From contig CM025855.1 of assembly GCA_003952965.2 (NCBI GenBank), positions 7,399,419-7,463,418 of the forward strand: DNA of 64,000 bases. Direction: 5' to 3'. Both the position numbers and the translations under genes were made by a program. How positions within the stretch are numbered: the stretch's first letter is position 1; each line of letters starts with the position of its first letter. Source of the DNA: Morella rubra (lineage: Eukaryota > Streptophyta > Magnoliopsida > Fagales > Myricaceae). Of the stretch, positions 59,347 through 64,000 are shown piece by piece. The notes beneath the pieces are model-generated. The model saw nothing but the letters and a program-made list of their open reading frames with translations. It did not search any database and had not been told where the DNA came from.

Positions 59347-60357
59347 CTTTCCTGTAGGGGTGTGCACCGAAATTTTCGGATTCGGATTATCCGAATCCGA
59401 ATCCGAAAATTTCGGAAACCGGATTCCGAATTCGAATCCGAATCTGGGTCCCTGATATCCGGCTGAGTCGGATATTTCGGATATCGGATTCGGATTCGGA
59501 CCGGATTCGGATTTGGGCCTGAATTGGGCCGCGCGAATATGGGCCAAATTTTAACTGTTTAATAGGCTTTTTTAATTTCTTTTTACAGATATTAGATTTG
59601 GCCTTTGGGCCAAGCTGATTTTAGCCTAAAAGAATTTATTTTTTTGAAGCTGTTATTGGCTTTGTAATTTTTACTTGGACGGTTAGACCCATTTGATATC
59701 TAATATGTAATATCCGATAAAAATGACAAAATATATAAATTTGCAGTGATTTAGTAAACGTAATTTTTTCTTTGCAAAAATTGTTCTATAAGATTTATTT
59801 TCACAACAAACCCTACAAAAACAAACATTCAAAAATAAGTTCTAATTCACACGTAATAGAACTTTGGACTTGAATGTTTAATCACATGCAAATCCAACAA
59901 AAACAAACATTCAAGTCACTTACACACTTCAAAATTCTAAATTAACAGAAATAAAACAAAAATAATTAAAACAAAAATAAAACACTAAATAACAAAATAA
60001 CAAATGAACCAAAATGCCAACAGTAAGTTACATTAAACAAAATGTCATTCCAAGTTTCCTACTACTAAAAACAATCAGTGCTTTCCAGTTTCCATCCTGT
60101 AGACAACGAATTACTGTTAGAACCTATAGAGAGTAGAAGTAAGATAGAAAGAGAAACAAATAAATACAATATTAGAAGTAAGATATTACTCACATGATGT
60201 TAGTACCACACAATGTGATAATGTCCAAAATCTAACTCATTCAAGATTCATCCAATAAGATTCGCAAAGGATCAGCTTCCAATTCTATATATAAAAAAAA
60301 ATGAAAACAACATTAAATACACAAACAGAAGAAACAAAGCAATAAATTGATTGAATT

Positions 60358-62580
60358 TTAGAGAACATTATTACCTGAGTCCAGTCTAAAGCTCTCAAAG
60401 TCCTCAACCACTTCTAAGACACGTTGAGCAGGGCTAATGGGTGTTGACCTTAGCCAATTTTGAGCACATATGAGAGCTTCAACTGTTTTTGGAGCCAATG
60501 AGCTCCGATAGGGATCTAGAACGCGCCCTCCAGTGCTGAATGCGGACTCAGAAGCAACAGTAGTGATGGGAATAGCTAGCACATCTCGTGCAATTCGAGC
60601 AATAACTGGAAATTTGGTGGAGTTGACCTTCCACCACGTTAAAATGTCAAACACTGAACTAGGGGACTCCACATCCTCCAAGTAATAACGTTCCAACTCA
60701 TTCTTGCAATCTAACAAATTCCTAGATGCCCGAGATTGATGGAATTCTTGCAAGATACACAACGGATTCGAACTCCCCCCTCCCCTCCCCATTGTGCTGC
60801 CACTGCTTTGAGAGTCATAGTAATCATAACTAGTTTCACTGCCCATCCTAGGGCCAACTGAAGATAACCCATCATTGTAGTGCCTATACAACCGCTCAAC
60901 ATCCACTTTCAAGATCTCAATAAATTTTTCCCCTTCCTCAACACCCATAGTCTTCTTGAACCAAAATTCTAGGGTGACAATCTTGTAACGTGGATCAAGG
61001 ATAGCAGCCACAAACAAAAGCCTATTAATCTTTTCAACATCTCCCCAATATTTTTCATACTTCAACTTCATTCTAAAAGCCATGGCACTCAACAAATCAT
61101 CATGACTATCACAATATGCCATCAAGTGAGTATGAATGTAAGAGACTTCTTGAAAATGCAAATTAGAAGTGGCATACATTGAACCAGAGAGGCGCATCGT
61201 AACATCATAGAAAATTTGCAAAAATCTCACAAAAGTTCTAACTTTTTCCCAATCATCATCATCAGGAGCTCCCAATCCTCTCCTACCTGGCCCATTCTCA
61301 TTCAAATAATTATATATATGTCCATCATCCTCCTGCAATAGCTCAAAGGCTCTCTGATATTTTTCAGCAACATTCAACATGAGGTAAGTGGAGTTCCATC
61401 TAGTTTGAACATCAAGGCACAAAGATAAACCACACTGGATTCTTTTCTTCTCCACACAAGTTTTAAATTTTGCTAACCTAGCAGGAGAAGACTTCACATA
61501 CTTTACCAGGTTCCGAACTTAATGACAGACTCATCAAGTTCTTTCAACCCCTCATTGACAATTAGATTCAATATGTGTGCACTACACCTCATATGAATGA
61601 AATCATGGCCACAAATAGTTTGATCACTAGTGAAGGTTCTTTTCTTCAACCAATCAATGGCACTATCATTGGCAGTGGCATTGTCAACAGTGATAGTAAG
61701 AAATTTGGAGATTTCCCATTCAAGCATACACTCTTCTAATTCCCTCCCAATCGTTGCCCCTTTGTGATCTTGAATCTTACGAAATGCTAGGATTCTTTTG
61801 TGCATCTTCCAACTACTATCAATGAAATGTCCAGTAACACACATGTAGTTGATATTTTGGATCAAAGTCCACGTATCAGTGGTTAAACAAACCCTCTGCC
61901 CTGAAGTCAAAAACATAGTCTTCAACTCCTCTTTCTCCCTTAGGAAGAGCTTCATAACATCCCTCATCACTGTATAGCGAGAGGGCATGGGAAACCTAGG
62001 CTCAAGAGTCTTCACAAATTCCTTAAACCCAAGACCTTCTACAATCAAAAGGGCAATTCATCTACCACAACCATCTTAGCAAGGGCTGCCCTAATCTTTT
62101 TCTCACTATACTTGGCCAATGTAATATCTTTACTCTCCCACTATTCTTAGACCACAAGCTTAAAATGAGAGAGATTGCCTCTTGTCCGTCTTTCCCTTGA
62201 TATAAAGATACTTAGAACAACTATCTAGATGATTGAGCAAAGATGAAGTGCCTTGTAATTTGGAGTGACAATTAAAACTCTGCCCACAATAGTTATTTGT
62301 ACACTTAGGGAGTTTACCACCACCAATCGATAATCTTGTGAAATGATCTCATGCCTTAGATCTATTAGACTGCCTTCTAGGCAATGGTGGTCGCCCACCA
62401 CGAGTTGGTTGAGTAGCAGAAGGCCCCTCTGCCTCTGCATCAAGCTCAATAACGGGAGACATAGGATTGTCTGGATTTGGGAAAGATCCAGCACCGAAGT
62501 AGTTTACTCGTACCACTACCACCCGTTTCAGGAGTACCACTAGTAGGGGTACCCAAATCATCAAAGTTTATTTGTTCCAT
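60358..62580 (-). pseudogene. hAT transposase pseudogene (BED-finger, RICESLEEPER-like)
   Basis: A likely start at 62580 reads MEQINFDDLGTPTSGTPETG. An acidic and Pro-rich stretch leads to a basic patch (PLPRRQSNRSK) and a BED finger split over frames (62350-62200, CTNNYCG and NHLDSC). Then follow KYSEKKIRAALAKMVVVDEL, FPMPSRYTVMRDVMKLF, the catalytic TTDTWT region, FIDSSWKMHKRIL and ITVDNATANDSA (62048-61503). Next come CLDVQTRWNSTYLMLNVAEK and a long helical part. The hATC domain has ELERYYLEDVESPSSVFDIL, FPVIARIARDVLAIP, ESAFSTGGRVLDPYRSSLAP and ALICAQNWL (61497-60358). Frame shifts lie in the finger region, near 62047 and near 61500. The last ~380 codons are open. It is related to, but clearly diverged from, the transposase at 4752-7048; its hATC domain is intact where that one is broken. 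Confidence 0.87.
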
Positions 62581-62639
62581 CTGTTAAATTATACAACAAT
62601 TAACCAATTCAGCAAATTTGATAAATAATTAATTCAATA

Positions 62640-63110
62640 ACCAAATCAGCAACAAATAGATGATATTAATCAAATCAGCAACCATATCAGCAACAAATAG
62701 AGTTTACATATCAGCAAAATCGCATATTAGCAATCATTAGAGTTTATTCGGCAACCAAATCAGCAACAAATAGTCGATATTAATCAAATCAGCAACCATT
62801 ATTCAGCAAGACAGCATGTCAGCAACCATATTAGCAGACAACAATCATTAGAGTTTACATATCAGCAAAATTCGCATATCAGCAATCATTATAGTTTATT
62901 CGGCAACCAAATCAGCAACAAATAGACGATATTAATAAAATCAGCAAGACAACAACCATTATTCAACAACCATATCAGCAATGATTAGAGTTTATTCAAC
63001 AAAATTCGCATATCAGCAATCAGTATAGTTTATTCAGCAACCAAATCAGCAACAAATAGATAATTCAACATGTTATTTAGCAACCATTATAGTTTATTCA
63101 GCAACCAAAT
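62640..63110. repeat. Degenerate tandem array of cagcaa-type units
   Basis: The words atcagcaaccaaatcagcaa, agcaacaaatagacgatatt and cgcatatcagcaatcat recur many times in shuffled order, upstream of the hAT transposase start. A short related stretch continues toward 63250. It is AT-rich and non-coding; it could be an upstream regulatory or structural part of the element. Confidence 0.75.
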
Positions 63111-63259
63111 CATTAGTATCAACAACTCAAAAATTCACAAATCAACTATTCAACATGTTATTCAGCAACAAACAGATCAACATTCGTCTCTAATTAAGAA
63201 ATCAACATTTCAACAATTGAACAATAAACCAATTCAGCATATAACAGATCAACCAATTA

Positions 63260-64000
63260 GCAATTCAGCAAGTCAATCTCCAAAATCTAATATCCAATCT
63301 CCAACAGGACCAACACAACCCAATCTCCAACAAACCAATTCAACAAGCCCTGACCTCCAATCTCCATATAAGTATATTCACTAATAAATTATAAACTATT
63401 GGAATATACACTGACTTGAGAATATACTTAGCAAGGCAGCAACTAGCAAATAGCAATGAAATGTCCTGAGGGCAGTGCTAGTGACAACATCAATAAATTA
63501 ATAACAGCAAGCAACATATAAATTTTATAATCTAATAATAAACTTTATAATGAAGGAAACAACATTAAATCAATTACCTGAGGGCAGTGAGGTTACTGTC
63601 TTATTGAGGTAGGCTGCGAAAGATGAGGGCTGTGAGCATGTGACTTCTTTAGTTTTTGCTGATGTTAGATGGTTCAGACTTCAGATCACCAATTGTTGAA
63701 GCAAATTAATCCATTATCCATATGTGTAGATCATCAAATTAAGTCTTAAATCAAACAATATCACAACCAAGTACAAAATCCAAGGATTGATACGGTGGTG
63801 TGTATCATATATTGAAGACAAAATTAAAATGAAAGAACTTTAAGCTACAAGGTCTATCTAAGGAGCTGTCGATTAACTAGACTTCTAGTTTCAACTTGCC
63901 CACTACCAATTTGATTAAAGTCTTAAATAACAATATTAGTTAAAAGTACTAACAACTCTTTGTAATCCAACTTAAAGGCAAAATCATGGACATTAAACTT
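63260..64000. other. Unassigned right edge
   Basis: No gene, terminus or target duplication was recognised. It is probably still inside the hAT element or in the interrupted CACTA element; which cannot be decided within the window. Confidence 0.35.

Larger units (their letters stand above)
52123..59354 (-). mobile_element. CACTA element, left end and body (interrupted, right end outside)
   Basis: The end CACTACAAAAAAAATGAC at 52123 is followed by ~600 bases of subterminal words (ggcggtc, cgccgctaaa, gctatagcg) like those of the element at 42052-46188. Both of its genes are on the - strand: a TNPA-like gene (52985-57249) then, upstream, the 3' part of a TNP2 transposase (57357-59346). This is the usual CACTA order with 52123 as the distal end. 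At 59354 the element is broken by a hAT insertion; the rest, including the other CACTA end, is beyond the window or lost, so the target duplication (left base triplet TAT, 52120-52122) cannot be checked. Confidence 0.85.
59355..64000 (-). mobile_element. hAT element, left end and body; right end beyond the window
   Basis: It starts TAGGGGTGTGCACCGAAATT at 59355, directly after a plausible target octamer CTTTCCTG (59347-59354). The next 170 bases are filled with self-complementary copies of tccgaat and attcgga, a dense subterminal repeat array. A BED-finger transposase runs on the - strand from 62580 to 60358. No facing terminus or second CTTTCCTG octamer was seen up to 64000, so the element probably continues past the window; part of the right-hand sequence could belong to something else. 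Confidence 0.75.

Noticed and set aside
1..64000. CRISPR arrays, bacterial operons or phage-like regions.
   Set aside because: Nothing of the kind is present; introns, plant gene families and plant transposons show this is plant nuclear DNA.

Overview
This is nuclear DNA of a flowering plant, most likely a eudicot. It is AT-rich and gene-poor, its genes have GT-AG introns, and it carries plant-specific families (an isoprenylated HMA metallochaperone, an LPR1-type multicopper oxidase, a plant-type PP2C) among CACTA, hAT, MITE and LINE remnants. The species cannot be named from sequence alone. Only two genes look intact: a heavy-metal-associated isoprenylated plant protein (HIPP, + strand, 17545-19394, three exons) and an LPR1-like multicopper oxidase (+ strand, 47162-50266, three exons). 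Everything else recognisable as coding is a transposon gene or a broken copy of a host gene.

Layout. 1-4.3 kb: AT-rich DNA with no convincing gene, one dispersed repeat and a T45 tract. 4.34-8.44 kb: a complete hAT element with a decayed BED-finger transposase on the - strand. 8.4-17.5 kb: intergenic, with a second copy of the dispersed repeat and AT-rich MITE-like pieces. 17.5-19.4 kb: the HIPP gene. 20.25-32.4 kb: a complex rearranged block. Two 1.45-kb arms in opposite orientation each carry the same intron-containing fragment of the NEDD8-activating enzyme E1 catalytic subunit (ECR1/UBA3 type). Between them lie a GC-rich palindromic minisatellite, a broken PP2C gene, one eIF3j-like exon, and a 1.8-kb direct tandem duplication that includes a MITE. 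32.7-42 kb: MITEs (one nested in another), a degenerate LINE on the - strand and long stretches without genes.

42.05-46.19 kb: a complete CACTA element bounded by the 3-bp duplication TGT. It carries a fragment of a glutamate-receptor-like (GLR) gene and only the tail of a CACTA accessory gene, so it looks like a gene-capturing, non-autonomous element. 47.2-50.3 kb: the LPR1-like gene. 52.12 kb to the right: a related CACTA element in the opposite orientation, with a decayed TNPA/Transposase_24-like gene and the C-terminal part of a TNP2 transposase (DUF4218 then DUF4216). Two hAT elements have inserted into it: a 738-bp non-autonomous one with a perfect 8-bp target duplication (56340-57077), and a larger one starting at 59355 inside the TNP2 coding region. 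The larger one carries its own decayed transposase and runs beyond the window edge.

The LPR1-like gene thus lies between two related CACTA elements. The most interesting structures are the gene-fragment-bearing CACTA element, the inverted ECR1 pseudogene arms (a possible source of hairpin RNA) and the nested hAT-in-CACTA insertions with readable target duplications. All calls come from reading the sequence and remembered family motifs; no database search was run.
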